From Litchfieldella qijiaojingensis (GTDB lineage: Bacteria; Pseudomonadota; Gammaproteobacteria; Pseudomonadales; Halomonadaceae), in NCBI RefSeq assembly GCF_014651875.1, contig NZ_BMXS01000019.1, forward strand, positions 19,977 through 83,976: 64,000 bases of DNA. The letters are read 5' to 3'. A program made the position numbers and the translations under genes. The notes under the pieces were generated by a model. It saw only the letters and a program-made list of their open reading frames with translations, searched no databases and was not told the origin of the DNA. Below, in pieces: positions 34,179-43,074 of this stretch (position 1 is the first letter of the stretch; each line of letters opens with the position of its first letter).

Positions 34179-35887
34179 CAGCGTTCGGGCACCGCGAGAA
34201 CGGAAAATAGTTCCGCAAGCTCTCGTTCCTCCCGCCTGGCCCGCAGGATCGTGGGGGCCACCACCGAGAAGCGTCCCGCGGTAGCCCGGAGGTACACCTT
34301 TCCGGAAGCTTCGTCGATGAAGTTGACCACCGGCACCTTGGCGATGCATTGCTTGAGGAACTCGCAGTTCCTGTGGAGCGCCAGGGTGTCGCCGCCGGGA
34401 TAGACCTCCGCTGGGCATTTCGCCAAGGTGTTGATCTTCTTGTAACGATCGATGTTGACCAGCCCCGTGGGTTTCAGGACATTGAGCTCTTCCCGGGTTC
34501 CGTAGGCAATCGTCGCGGGCCTGGTGTGCTTGGGGACATCGTTGTCCAGGAAAAAGTACTTGAATCGCGGGTTCCGGCTATCCAGCCATTTGAAGAACAG
34601 CTTGGGCATGCCGTTATAGGCTTCCACACAATGTCCCAGGAAGTCCTCCACCGCCTTGTAACGTCCCCGCGTCAGCCCTCGGTTCCAGCCGCGCTCCACC
34701 GTCGCCTCCGGCGGGGTGACGATGAAGTAGATGTACATGGTGGCGACGTATCTCGCATAGGTGGCATCCAGGATCCGCGATACCTGTTCCGAGGAGAAGC
34801 TGTCGAAACGGAAACGATCGATCACCAGGTGCGGAATGGTCCGGTCCCGTTGTGCCTTGTCCCGGATGTAGCGATCCAGCTTGGCATCGATGAGCCTGAC
34901 TTCCTTGCCGGACAGGTGGCCGGCGTACTTGTAGGCCTCCCCGAGGGATTCATAATCCAGCAATAGCCGGCGCCAGATGTCGGGAGTGATGGTGCCGTAT
35001 TGATCCGGCTGGATACCCAGGTCCCTCAGGGTGTCTTTCAGGTAGAACCGCAAGGAGCTCTTGCCTGCCGCCGAGGCCCCTTTCAGGCTGATCAGGATCG
35101 GTTCCCTGGCGCAAGGAATCCGGCTGTAGCCCTCTTGCTGCATGGCCCGTTCGACATGGGGCGCCAGCTTCCGGCCGATGTGGCTGCTGCCGTAATCGTT
35201 GCAGACGTGGCGGGTGATCAGCGTCTTCAGCAGGCCTTGATCCAGGCCGATATAGCCCTGGGTGCTGGCGATCGAACTCAAGATGCGGTACGTGCTCTTG
35301 TATATGGCGCTATCCAGGTCATCGCGGGCTGCCAGCCCCTTGTCCTTGATGTCTTTGATCACGCCATAATGTCTTTCCTGAATGGATGGATGCCCCGTCC
35401 GTTGCCGCGTGGTCTTGCGCCTCGAAAAACAGCGCGAAAGGAAGGAGGGTCGTGTGGGCGCCGCCTCTTCCGCGGGCGGCTGGAAGGCCGCGGAGAGAAT
35501 CTCGCCTACCCTGTCGTGAATCCTGTCGTACAGCTCGTCATACGCCTGTTGGAACGCGGGCAGCTCGGGCGCCAGGTAGTCGGACAGTATCTTGTGAGTG
35601 ACTTGGCGGAAGTGCCAACCCAGGGCTTCTTCTTCTTCTCCTTCGGGCACAACGATATTGGCCGCCACCTGCACGATCAGCTCATGCAGCATCAAGCGCT
35701 CCACCCGAAACGCGACCAGTTCTTCCTCCGCTAGTCCGGTGAGTGTTTTCAACTCATGGATGTCGGCCAGGAAGGTATACACGTTCGCCGCTTGATGGAT
35801 CGTTTCCAAGGCTTGATAGCGCTTGGGCAGCTCGGCTTCCAGGCCGGGATGCCACGCCGAAAACGCGGGCGGTTCTTGATCAGGCAT
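34178..35887 (-). CDS. Large P-loop protein of unknown function (zeta-toxin/kinase-like core)
   Basis: The 569-residue soluble protein has an acidic helical N-terminal half (1-140), a basic linker rich in Arg/Lys (150-170), and a central P-loop GASAAGKSS at about 270-278. This is followed by a kinase-like stretch (YGTITPDIWRRLLLDYESLG, then HLVIDRFRFDSF and IYFIVTPPEATVERGWNRGL). The order of Walker A, a Tyr/Asp region and a substrate-lid Arg-rich part recalls zeta-toxin and related P-loop kinases, but the ends match nothing I know. The neighbours (an importer and a peptidase) give no clue. It has no partner gene that looks like an antitoxin. Confidence 0.7.
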   Translation of the reverse strand: MPDQEPPAFSAWHPGLEAELPKRYQALETIHQAANVYTFLADIHELKTLTGLAEEELVAFRVERLMLHELIVQVAANIVVPEGEEEEALGWHFRQVTHKILSDYLAPELPAFQQAYDELYDRIHDRVGEILSAAFQPPAEEAAPTRPSFLSRCFSRRKTTRQRTGHPSIQERHYGVIKDIKDKGLAARDDLDSAIYKSTYRILSSIASTQGYIGLDQGLLKTLITRHVCNDYGSSHIGRKLAPHVERAMQQEGYSRIPCAREPILISLKGASAAGKSSLRFYLKDTLRDLGIQPDQYGTITPDIWRRLLLDYESLGEAYKYAGHLSGKEVRLIDAKLDRYIRDKAQRDRTIPHLVIDRFRFDSFSSEQVSRILDATYARYVATMYIYFIVTPPEATVERGWNRGLTRGRYKAVEDFLGHCVEAYNGMPKLFFKWLDSRNPRFKYFFLDNDVPKHTRPATIAYGTREELNVLKPTGLVNIDRYKKINTLAKCPAEVYPGGDTLALHRNCEFLKQCIAKVPVVNFIDEASGKVYLRATAGRFSVVAPTILRARREERELAELFSVLAVPER

Positions 35888-35974
35888 AAAGGCGTTCTAT
35901 GTTTTCTGTGTCGTGTTCAATGGGGCCTGGCCTGGCCGGGTCGGGCACGGGGCCTGGCCGGATCGGCTGCCGTC

Positions 35975-36172
35975 TCATCCCCGATCGGAGGTGATTGTCG
36001 GACCTCCAGGTTCGACATTGACCGACTTCGAGCCGTGAGGCAATGCCCGAGGACGAGCCATCGCCGGGACCCGGGGCGACCCTGTCGGCACCCAGCCGCG
36101 GTGGAGGTACCCGATCACCCGGTCGAGCTCCTCCTGGCCGCCCTGGTACCCTGACTCATCGCGCCTCGTCAT
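35975..36172 (-). CDS. Small hypothetical protein coupled to the M17 peptidase gene
   Basis: The 65-residue product (MTRRDESGYQGGQEELDRVI then GYLHRGWVPTGS) starts at ATG 36172 inside the stop of the peptidase (ATGA overlap), a strong sign of real translational coupling. The first half is helical and the rest Pro/Gly-rich. No family recognised. Confidence 0.55.
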   Translation of the reverse strand: MTRRDESGYQGGQEELDRVIGYLHRGWVPTGSPRVPAMARPRALPHGSKSVNVEPGGPTITSDRG

Positions 36173-37692
36173 GACCGTCCCTCTTCGCTGACCTCCGCCG
36201 CCATGGGTTGCTGGCCAGCGAGCCAGCGCAGCCACTCGGTGCCGAAACGCACGCCGAAGCCCTGCACATCCGTGGGGATGTGGCCGAGACCGCCCTTGTG
36301 GGTGCCCGCGGCCATGTCCACGTGTACCCAGCCGATGCCCTCCGCGACGAAGCGCCCGAGCAGGCGTGCCGCGTAGAGATGGTCCGCCGCGCCCTCGGTG
36401 CGGCACTGCATCAGGTCGGCGACCCTGGACTCGAGGTCCTCGTCGTAGTCCTCCGCGTAGGGCAGGGGCCAGATCCGCTCGCCACACCGCTCGCCGGCCT
36501 GGATGAGAGGTTCCACCCAGTCGCGACGATTGCTGATGGCGCCACTCATGCGCTGCCCGAGCGCGGCGACCACGGCTCCGGTCAGGGTGGCGTAATCGAG
36601 GATCGCTTGCGGCTGCTCGCGGCTGGCCAGCGCCAGGGTGTCGGCCAGCACCATGCGTCCCTCGGCATCGGTGTTGATGAGCTCGATGGTGGTGCCGTCT
36701 AGGGCGGTGATCACGTCATTGCACTTGGCCGCGGTCGGGCCGATGTGGTTCTCCGCCAGCGCCAGCCAGCAGTCCAGCGGCTGGGCGAAGCCGAGTCGCG
36801 TTAGCGCCAGCAGCGTGCCCAGGGCGACCGCGCTGCCCTGCATGTCACCATGCATGCCGAGCATGCCGGGGCCGACCTTCAGGTTGGTGCCGCCGGTGTC
36901 GAAGCAGATGCCCTTGCCCACCAGGGCGAATGGCCGCGCCGTTGCCTCCGCCGGCCGATAGCTCAGGTGGAGGATGCCGGCGTCCCGCTGGGGACTGGCC
37001 TGCACCACCGACAGGAAGGCCCCGGCGCCAAGCTCCTCCAGCCGGTCGCGGTCGAGAAACTCCACGTCCCAGCCCTCCCGCTCGGCGAGTTCCTCGGCGT
37101 AGCGGCGATAGCTGCCGGGGGTCAACACATTGCCCGGCAGGTGGGTCAGCCAGCGCGCGAGGTTGTTGCCCTCGGCCGTGGCTTCGGCGGTCGACAGGTC
37201 GGGCGTGCCGACGTTGCCGAACAGCTCGACCGCCTGAAGGGCCAGGGTGTCCTCCGGCTCGCGGGTGATCTTCGGCAGCCGGAACAGGCCGGCATGGACC
37301 GCGGCCACCAGCGCCTCGGCCATGGCGGACGCGGCGGCCGGCTCCTGGAGCAGCGAGACCACGCCTATCCGCGCCGGCCGCTCTTCGAGCAGGGGAGCCA
37401 CCAGCTTGCGAGCCAGGGTCAGGGCTTGGAAGCCGCCAGAGCCGGTGGCCACGAATCCCACCGCCGTGCGCACCCCGTCGGGCGGGGAGAGCAGTACCGG
37501 GTTGGCCTTGTCCGGAAAGTCGGCCAGACGGCGACGGAGAAATTCCGCTCCGGGAAGCGGGGCCAGGGTCTCTCGCTGGCCCTCGGGCACCAGCAGGATC
37601 AGGCTCTCGAAACGCTGGTAGGCCTCGGACGTGGGGAGCTCGGGGTGCAGTTCGAGGGAGAGGCGGGGGAAGGTTGGCAGGACAGGTTTCAT
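36169..37692 (-). CDS. M17 leucyl aminopeptidase family protein
   Basis: The 507-residue enzyme shows the two-zinc active site of M17: VGKGICFDTGGTNLK and NTDAEGRMVLADTLALA. The catalytic-bicarbonate Arg lies in the second motif. It removes N-terminal residues from peptides in the cytoplasm, in hexamers. The replacement of the usual I-K-P by G-T-N near the first motif marks a divergent subgroup (PepB/putative). Start ATG 37692 is by family length; 37704 is possible. Upstream 37693-37907 holds nothing I can identify. Confidence 0.88.
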   Translation of the reverse strand: MKPVLPTFPRLSLELHPELPTSEAYQRFESLILLVPEGQRETLAPLPGAEFLRRRLADFPDKANPVLLSPPDGVRTAVGFVATGSGGFQALTLARKLVAPLLEERPARIGVVSLLQEPAAASAMAEALVAAVHAGLFRLPKITREPEDTLALQAVELFGNVGTPDLSTAEATAEGNNLARWLTHLPGNVLTPGSYRRYAEELAEREGWDVEFLDRDRLEELGAGAFLSVVQASPQRDAGILHLSYRPAEATARPFALVGKGICFDTGGTNLKVGPGMLGMHGDMQGSAVALGTLLALTRLGFAQPLDCWLALAENHIGPTAAKCNDVITALDGTTIELINTDAEGRMVLADTLALASREQPQAILDYATLTGAVVAALGQRMSGAISNRRDWVEPLIQAGERCGERIWPLPYAEDYDEDLESRVADLMQCRTEGAADHLYAARLLGRFVAEGIGWVHVDMAAGTHKGGLGHIPTDVQGFGVRFGTEWLRWLAGQQPMAAEVSEEGRS

Positions 37693-37907
37693 GGGCGTCA
37701 CCATGCCCTCGGGGCTGGGGCATGTCGGACCTTCCACGCGGTCCGGTCCGGCAGGCTCGTGGGGTGGAGATTGGCGTCAGATGACGACGACCGGTGATCC
37801 GACCGGTGGACACCGGCCAGGTCCTAACAGCGTAGCTAATGGTGACGGGCGGCGGTAGCGCGACGCAGGAACGTCATGATACTTCCGGTAAGCGGGAGCG
37901 AGCGGTA

Positions 37908-38861
37908 TTACGGCGCGCTGCAACTGGCACCGAAGCGGTAGCAACTGAAGCAGCGGTGATGGCGCAGCATCATGCGGGTTTCGACACTTTCGCGCAGGCT
38001 GGTGGCGGCACCGTAATCCGGGTCGTCATCGACCAGGGTGCAGGCGTAGACCTGCACTTGTCCGTTCTGCTTGACCAGCATGCGACTGTAGCTGCACATG
38101 AAGTGCGCCCGGCTCTCGGCGGTGGGGTATTTTTCCATGCAGGTTTCGGTGATTTCCGGGGTGTGGTCCTCTGAGCCCGGCGGGCCGAAATCGGGGAAGG
38201 CGGTGAAGGCCAGGTTCTCGGGCAGACCTTCGGCACGGAAGATGCGCCGAAACGCGTCCTCGACGGCTTCGCTGTCTTCGTCCGGGTCCATCTGCCGCGC
38301 AATGGAGACATTGAAGCCGTTGTCGTGCAGCCAGCGAATGCCTTCCAGGGCCTTGGCGAAGCTGCCCTCGCCGCGGTCGACATCGTGGCGCGCCGCGTCC
38401 GGGTAGTCGAGGCTGACGCGAAAGCGGATCGGGTAGGGCTGCTGCTTGAGTGGTAGCAATTGGTGACGGCGGCGCAGCAAAGGGTCGGTGGCATTGGTCA
38501 GCACGAAGCACTGGCGGCGCGTGCTGGCATCGGCGAGGATATCGATGAAGCCCTTGATCACGAACGGCTCGCCGCCGGTAAAGGAGAACTGCTCGACCCC
38601 GAGTTCCTCGGCCTCGTCGAAATAAGGGCGCAGGTCATCGAGCTTCATGGCATTGAGACGGTCGTCTCCAGGGTGCGAGCCCTCCAGGCAGAACGGGCAG
38701 GCTAGATTGCAGGCGGTGCCGGTATGGATCCACAGCTCCTTCAAACGCTGGAAGTCCACGTAGCCGCGTGGCTCGCCTGTCGACGTATGTGTCCAGGGGC
38801 CACGATAAGAGGCGCTCGACGTCAGTTCGGTAACGGGAATTCGCTGCAGCATCGAAGTCAT
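37908..38861 (-). CDS. Radical SAM protein of unknown substrate
   Basis: The 317-residue protein has the cluster motif CNLACPFC (C-x3-C-x2-C, at about residues 53-60), SFTGGEPFVI for SAM binding, and Cys residues near the end (CSYSRM, CTLVDD, HHRCFSCYRFGASC) that could bind an extra cluster as in SPASM/Twitch proteins. It would make a 5'-deoxyadenosyl radical for a modification reaction. No precursor peptide or partner is adjacent. Start ATG 38861 lacks a good ribosome site; 38852 is an alternative. Confidence 0.85.
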   Translation of the reverse strand: MTSMLQRIPVTELTSSASYRGPWTHTSTGEPRGYVDFQRLKELWIHTGTACNLACPFCLEGSHPGDDRLNAMKLDDLRPYFDEAEELGVEQFSFTGGEPFVIKGFIDILADASTRRQCFVLTNATDPLLRRRHQLLPLKQQPYPIRFRVSLDYPDAARHDVDRGEGSFAKALEGIRWLHDNGFNVSIARQMDPDEDSEAVEDAFRRIFRAEGLPENLAFTAFPDFGPPGSEDHTPEITETCMEKYPTAESRAHFMCSYSRMLVKQNGQVQVYACTLVDDDPDYGAATSLRESVETRMMLRHHRCFSCYRFGASCSAP

Positions 38862-38952
38862 CAGGGTATCCGTATGGGTCGGAAAGTTTAAGTCGAGTCA
38901 GATTAAGCCTAGGTCGTGTCGTTTCCGCCTTTCCTTACAGTAAGACCAGGCG

Positions 38953-39453
38953 TCAGGGCGCTGGTGCCGCGGCGCCGAGGAAGTGATCCTGCCAGTAGGC
39001 GATATCCAGCGGTACGCTGACTACCTCGCGACCCCGACCAGGTGCATGGATCATCTGCCGATCGCCTTGATAGATGCCCACATGGGTAGCCTTGCTGCGC
39101 GAACCGAAAAATAACAGGTCACCGGGACGGGCTTCATCAACCTTGGGCAACTGGCGGAACTGCTGCTCGGCGGTGCGCGGCACCCGAATCCCGGCGGCGC
39201 GATAGGTCATCTCCACCAGCCCCGAGCAGTCCAACCCTTCCGGGGTATTGCCGCCGAAGCGGTACGGCGTTCCCAGCGCCTGCTCGGCACTGGCGAGAAT
39301 CAAGGCACGTTCGATGGACAGGTCGGTTTGGCCTGATACCGTATCGCGAGTCGCAATGCCCCGGCTGGCACAGCCAGCCAATACCATCAGGCACAGCCAG
39401 GTTGCCAGCAGAGCCAGGCAGCGAAAGGCCGGGTGGCGTGTGTCATCGTGCAT
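38953..39453 (-). CDS. NlpC/P60 family lipoprotein endopeptidase
   Basis: The 166-residue product has a lipobox (LCLMVLAGCAS) and the C40 domain with catalytic Cys in LDCSGLVEMTYRAAG and His in KATHVGIYQGD, plus the third polar His in MIHAPGRGREV. It resembles Spr/MepS and YafL, which cut peptide bonds in peptidoglycan. AAGGA precedes ATG 39453. It is divergent from glyoxalase I. Confidence 0.92.
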   Translation of the reverse strand: MHDDTRHPAFRCLALLATWLCLMVLAGCASRGIATRDTVSGQTDLSIERALILASAEQALGTPYRFGGNTPEGLDCSGLVEMTYRAAGIRVPRTAEQQFRQLPKVDEARPGDLLFFGSRSKATHVGIYQGDRQMIHAPGRGREVVSVPLDIAYWQDHFLGAAAPAP

Positions 39454-39563
39454 CAGGCATCCTTGACGATAGCTCGTCTGAAGGGGCTTGAAAAACAGTG
39501 TAGTCAAATACACATAGCTCCTAATATGAACCGATGCTGTAACAACTTGCAATGGAGAAACCC

Positions 39564-40097
39564 ATGAGCTTTCAAGGCGAACAGTATCCCGGCATCCAGG
39601 AACCGACCGCCGATTCCCAGGGGTTTCGGCTCAATCACACCATGCTGCGCGTCAAGGATCCGGAGAAGTCGTTGGCCTTCTACAGTCGGGTGTTCGGCAT
39701 GCGTGTGATGCGCCGACTGGACTTCGAGGAGATGCAGTTCTCGCTGTACTTCCTGGCCAAGCTGGAAGAGGGCGATCAGGTGCCGGAAGACAAGGGCGAG
39801 CGCACCGTGTGGACCTTCAGCCAGAAGGGCCTGCTCGAGCTGACCCACAACTGGGGTACCGAGACCCGGGACGATTTCGCCTATCACGACGGCAACGCCG
39901 AACCCCAGGGCTTCGGTCACATCTGCTTCTCGGTGCCCGATCTGGACGCCGCCGTGGCCTGGTTCGACGCCAACCAGGTCGAATTCATCAAGCGCCCCGA
40001 TCAGGGCAAGATGAAGGACGTGGTGTTCGTCAAGGACGTCGACGGCTACTGGATCGAGGTCGTCGAGGCGACGCGCCTGGCGAAGATTGGCGACTAA
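39564..40097 (+). CDS. gloA: Lactoylglutathione lyase (glyoxalase I)
   Basis: The 177-residue enzyme belongs to the longer, zinc-type glyoxalase I group also seen in Pseudomonas putida. Metal ligands are visible in RLNHTMLRVKD, LLELTHNWG, GFGHICFSV and YWIEVVEA. It converts the methylglyoxal-glutathione hemithioacetal to S-lactoylglutathione. GGAG precedes ATG 39564; an ATG at 39552 in frame is less well placed. A bidirectional hairpin follows. Confidence 0.95.
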   Translation: MSFQGEQYPGIQEPTADSQGFRLNHTMLRVKDPEKSLAFYSRVFGMRVMRRLDFEEMQFSLYFLAKLEEGDQVPEDKGERTVWTFSQKGLLELTHNWGTETRDDFAYHDGNAEPQGFGHICFSVPDLDAAVAWFDANQVEFIKRPDQGKMKDVVFVKDVDGYWIEVVEATRLAKIGD

Positions 40098-40131
40098 GTA
40101 CAGGCTATCGAGCGCCGTCGGCCATCGAAAA

Positions 40132-40163
40132 GAACGCCGCCTTCCCATAGGAAGGCGGCGTTC
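40132..40163. terminator. Shared terminator of gloA and doxX
   Basis: GAACGCCGCCTTCC and GGAAGGCGGCGTTC form a perfect 14-bp stem with a four-base loop between two convergent genes. On the minus strand it is followed by TTTT, so it is a good terminator for doxX and probably serves both. Confidence 0.85.
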
Positions 40164-40185
40164 GTGGTTTGGAGCCTGGGTTATG

Positions 40186-40569
40186 TCAGGCGAGGCGACG
40201 GCTGACGGTCAGGTTGCCGCTTCCCAGACCGGCCTGGACCAGCAGGGCGATGGCCCAGAACACCGGGAACTCCCAGCCGCCGCCTTGGTTGGAAAACACC
40301 CAGCCGTTGCCCAGGTGGACCCAGGCGGCGCCGAGCAGCACCGGGATCAGCGCCAGGCTCACCCAGCGGGTGTAGATCCCGAGGATCAGCGCCAGTCCGC
40401 CGCCGATTTCGGCAAGAATGGTCAGGTAGGCCAGGAAGCCCGGAAAGCCGATCGATTCGAAATAGCCGACGGTGCCGGGAATGGTGAACACGAACACCTT
40501 GAGCAGGCCGTGGGCCAGGGTCATGATGCCGAGGGAAAGGCGCAACAGGGTGGTGGCTTGAGATTGCAT
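40186..40569 (-). CDS. DoxX family membrane protein
   Basis: The 127-residue, four-helix protein has the DoxX pattern (LRLSLGIMTLAHGLLKVFVF and FLAYLTILAEIGGGLALILG). These inner-membrane proteins are thought to work with quinones or redox stress; this subgroup has no fixed function. AAGGAG precedes ATG 40569. Confidence 0.9.
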   Translation of the reverse strand: MQSQATTLLRLSLGIMTLAHGLLKVFVFTIPGTVGYFESIGFPGFLAYLTILAEIGGGLALILGIYTRWVSLALIPVLLGAAWVHLGNGWVFSNQGGGWEFPVFWAIALLVQAGLGSGNLTVSRRLA

Positions 40570-40735
40570 TGTCGTTATCTCCTTGTGAGATATCAGGGTA
40601 TGGCGCCACTCTACCCTGTTCTCAGCGGGAGATAATCGTGGGGAATCGAAAAGGATCATTGCCGAAAAAGAAATAATCTCGTCCCGCAAGCTCAGACGAA
40701 CTGAGTGAGGAAGCGCTGATCGGCCAGGAAATCAC

Positions 40736-40772
40736 CCCACATTCGGCCAAATTGTCCGAATGTGGGTTTTTT
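40736..40772 (+). terminator. Rho-independent terminator with no upstream gene on its strand
   Basis: CCCACATTCGG and CCGAATGTGGG form an 11-bp stem followed by TTTTTT on the plus strand. The nearest genes on both sides are on the minus strand, and gloA already ends at its own hairpin. It may end a small RNA starting after about 40600, or act for the minus-strand sulfotransferase in part. Confidence 0.8.
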
Positions 40773-40775
40773 CCA

Positions 40776-41930
40776 TCAGTTGCCCGATGCGTTGCCGTAG
40801 CCGAAACAGGCCGCGACGGGCTGAGTGATTTCCGCGATCAGGGCGAGTTCCCGGTCGCTGAACCTGGGGCAGTAGTAGGTGGGAGCGTGAAGTCCCGCCG
40901 CTGCTTCCTTGATGGCCTGGGGTTCGATCGACAGTTGGCTGTGCACATGAAGGCGTGTCAGTGTCTCCTCGGGCTGGCTGCACAAGTCCTCGTAGCGCAC
41001 CACCAGGCAGGCATCGCGTAGCGCCGGATCGGCATCGAGCACATCCGCCACATGGCGATAGATGTCGGCCCAATAGTAAGCCCAGCCTTCTACCTCATGT
41101 CCCGTTTCCCATAGCTCGGTGATCCTGGCCGTCATGGCGTCGTCGCCGACATTGATGGCTCGCCGGTCTAGGCCGAACTCGAAGTGGCCGACCCGGCGCA
41201 TGTGCTCCAGCGCGCGCGGCTGATTGGTCTCGCCGGTGGCGAACAGCGCTTGCTGTTTCATCAACGAAGCGATGTGCCAGACCGGGTTGCGTATCACCAC
41301 CAGGAAGCGCGCTCCGGGGTAGAGGCGATGCAGATAGCCAAGGCGCACCAGGTTGTAGTTGCCTTTGGCAACGTAGCGCTGGCGCTGGCGTACGGCCAGC
41401 AGCTTGCGCATGTGGTCGTCGTAGAAGCGTTCGAATGCCGGGTGCGATGCCTGTCGATCGAAAACGGCGCATCGGGTCGGGTCGTGGATGTGGGGGAAGA
41501 ACGCCATCCATAGCATTTCCTCGAAGGCCTCGGGGCTTTGCGAAGTGACGGCGATACCGTCCTTGTGGGCACGCTCTTGGGCCACTTCCCGGGAATGCGG
41601 CACGAGCGACAGCCAGCGGTTCCACCAGTACGGTGTCAGCAGTGGCGGAAAATCGGCATAGCGGTGTGTGCCCACTTGCGGATGCTCGGCAAGGCACTCG
41701 AGCAGAATCGTGGTGCCCGAACGTGCCAGCCCCGCGACATACACCGGGCGGTCGACCGTAATGTCGGTGATGGCATCTTGCACGATGCGGGTCTCGAGAT
41801 TCCCGAGCCTGATCCAGGTGCGTGGATGGCGATGCACCCAGCCACCCAGCAGGTGCATCCAGGTCGGCACCGTGAAGCCAGTATCGGGATTTGTCTCGTT
41901 GCGGGGATCTTGTGGGAAAGAGGTCGTCAT
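40776..41930 (-). CDS. Sulfotransferase family protein
   Basis: The 384-residue cytoplasmic protein has the PAPS 5'-phosphosulfate loop YVAGLARSGTTILLECLAEH and the 3'-phosphate region RFLVVIRNPVWHIASLMKQQ, both hallmarks of sulfotransferases (PF13469). It would transfer sulfate from PAPS to an alcohol, phenol or sugar. ATG 41930 makes an ATGA overlap with the upstream gene. It is the last of four coupled genes; acceptor unknown. Confidence 0.9.
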   Translation of the reverse strand: MTTSFPQDPRNETNPDTGFTVPTWMHLLGGWVHRHPRTWIRLGNLETRIVQDAITDITVDRPVYVAGLARSGTTILLECLAEHPQVGTHRYADFPPLLTPYWWNRWLSLVPHSREVAQERAHKDGIAVTSQSPEAFEEMLWMAFFPHIHDPTRCAVFDRQASHPAFERFYDDHMRKLLAVRQRQRYVAKGNYNLVRLGYLHRLYPGARFLVVIRNPVWHIASLMKQQALFATGETNQPRALEHMRRVGHFEFGLDRRAINVGDDAMTARITELWETGHEVEGWAYYWADIYRHVADVLDADPALRDACLVVRYEDLCSQPEETLTRLHVHSQLSIEPQAIKEAAAGLHAPTYYCPRFSDRELALIAEITQPVAACFGYGNASGN

Positions 41931-42643
41931 TCTATACGCGCCCATCGATAGATGAGTAAGGAAACGATCAGCATTACCGCGCAGAACACCGTCATCCACG
42001 AACGCATCCACCCCGGTCCGACCGGCAGATAAGAGGACTTGGGCAGGTCGATTTCGACGCGCTCGATACCGCTTTCACTTGGCAGGTAGCCCAGAGGATT
42101 GGCGACCAGCCAATTCCACCAGTGGCGTTGTTCGATCACCGGCACCGGTGCCGAAAGCGTGAATTGGGCGTGCAGCACGTTGCCTTCGCGAACGTTGATT
42201 CTTGCCTCCTCGTCGTCGATGGACCATTCGGCATCGAAGTCATCGGGCCAGGCAACCACCTCGGGGATATCGCCGTCTTCGGGGAAGGAGTGGTGGTAAG
42301 TGGTGTCGAGCCATACCAGCAGTGCCAGCAGGGGAAGCATGGCAACCAGCGTGGCGGGCAACACCAGGCCGATATGCTTGAACGCAGCGACGAACTGGTC
42401 GCGAATGAAAGGGCCAGCGTCGGCCAGTTCCCCGTCGAACGCACTCAAGCGCCGTCGGGCATCGCGTGCCACGCGCTTGGCGTGGGCAATTTTCACCTGC
42501 GGCGATAGCAACCGGTACAGCCCCATCGTGACGGCCCCACCGATCACGGCCCAGATAGTCAGTCGGATGGTGGCGGGCAGCCCCATCGCCATGATCTGGT
42601 CCAGCGAGCCGAACAGTGGCGCGGGCAGATCCAACAATCCCAT
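41927..42643 (-). CDS. Hypothetical two-to-three-helix membrane protein in the sulfotransferase cluster
   Basis: The 238-residue protein has a helix at about 25-45, a basic cytoplasmic part, a helix near 95-120, a periplasmic domain of about 90 residues (YHHSFPEDGDIPEVVAWPDD, VIEQRHWWNWLVANPLGYLP) and a last helix at the end. AGGAGG precedes ATG 42643. It is translationally coupled to the sulfotransferase. I know no family; it may present or hold the substrate at the membrane. Confidence 0.75.
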   Translation of the reverse strand: MGLLDLPAPLFGSLDQIMAMGLPATIRLTIWAVIGGAVTMGLYRLLSPQVKIAHAKRVARDARRRLSAFDGELADAGPFIRDQFVAAFKHIGLVLPATLVAMLPLLALLVWLDTTYHHSFPEDGDIPEVVAWPDDFDAEWSIDDEEARINVREGNVLHAQFTLSAPVPVIEQRHWWNWLVANPLGYLPSESGIERVEIDLPKSSYLPVGPGWMRSWMTVFCAVMLIVSLLIYRWARIE

Positions 42644-42735
42644 GTGGCCTCCTGACATTCCTTGTGGATATGCGTGAAGGGCGCATCATGGCGGACGGCG
42701 GGCCGTACCCACCGACCGCCAGGGGCGCTGTACGA

Positions 42736-43074
42736 TCAGCTCCTGGGTGACTGTGAGGATTCCGTCTCGACGGACGACGTCCTGGTGTCGGTGTCCTGCT
42801 GGACCGATGGGGCGGCATTTTGGGCCGCTTGGGACGAGGTCTGGGAAGCTGCCGCTTGACTGGCTTTCTTCCTCCGCCATATGCGCCTGATAGGCCACAT
42901 CACGATGAAGAAGACGGCGACCCCGATGGCCGCGATAAGCCCCCAAAGGGCAGTCAGCAAGCTCAGTCCCGCCCCTGGCCCGACATAAGCCTGCACGGTA
43001 ACGGGAAGTGAGAGACCGGCGATGAGCATCCCCTTGGAGAAAGGGATGGAGTAGCGTTTGATTTGGCGCATCAT
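42736..43074 (-). CDS. Small membrane protein in the sulfotransferase cluster
   Basis: The 112-residue product has a signal-like helix, then AYVGPGAGLSLLTALWGLIA and a second helix ending at MWPIRRIWRRKK, followed by a Ser/Gln/Thr-rich cytoplasmic tail. The GPGAG motif is known in small proteins encoded beside ASST-type enzymes. AGGAG stands nine bases before ATG 43074, which overlaps the stop of the arylsulfotransferase gene (ATGA). Confidence 0.78.
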   Translation of the reverse strand: MMRQIKRYSIPFSKGMLIAGLSLPVTVQAYVGPGAGLSLLTALWGLIAAIGVAVFFIVMWPIRRIWRRKKASQAAASQTSSQAAQNAAPSVQQDTDTRTSSVETESSQSPRS

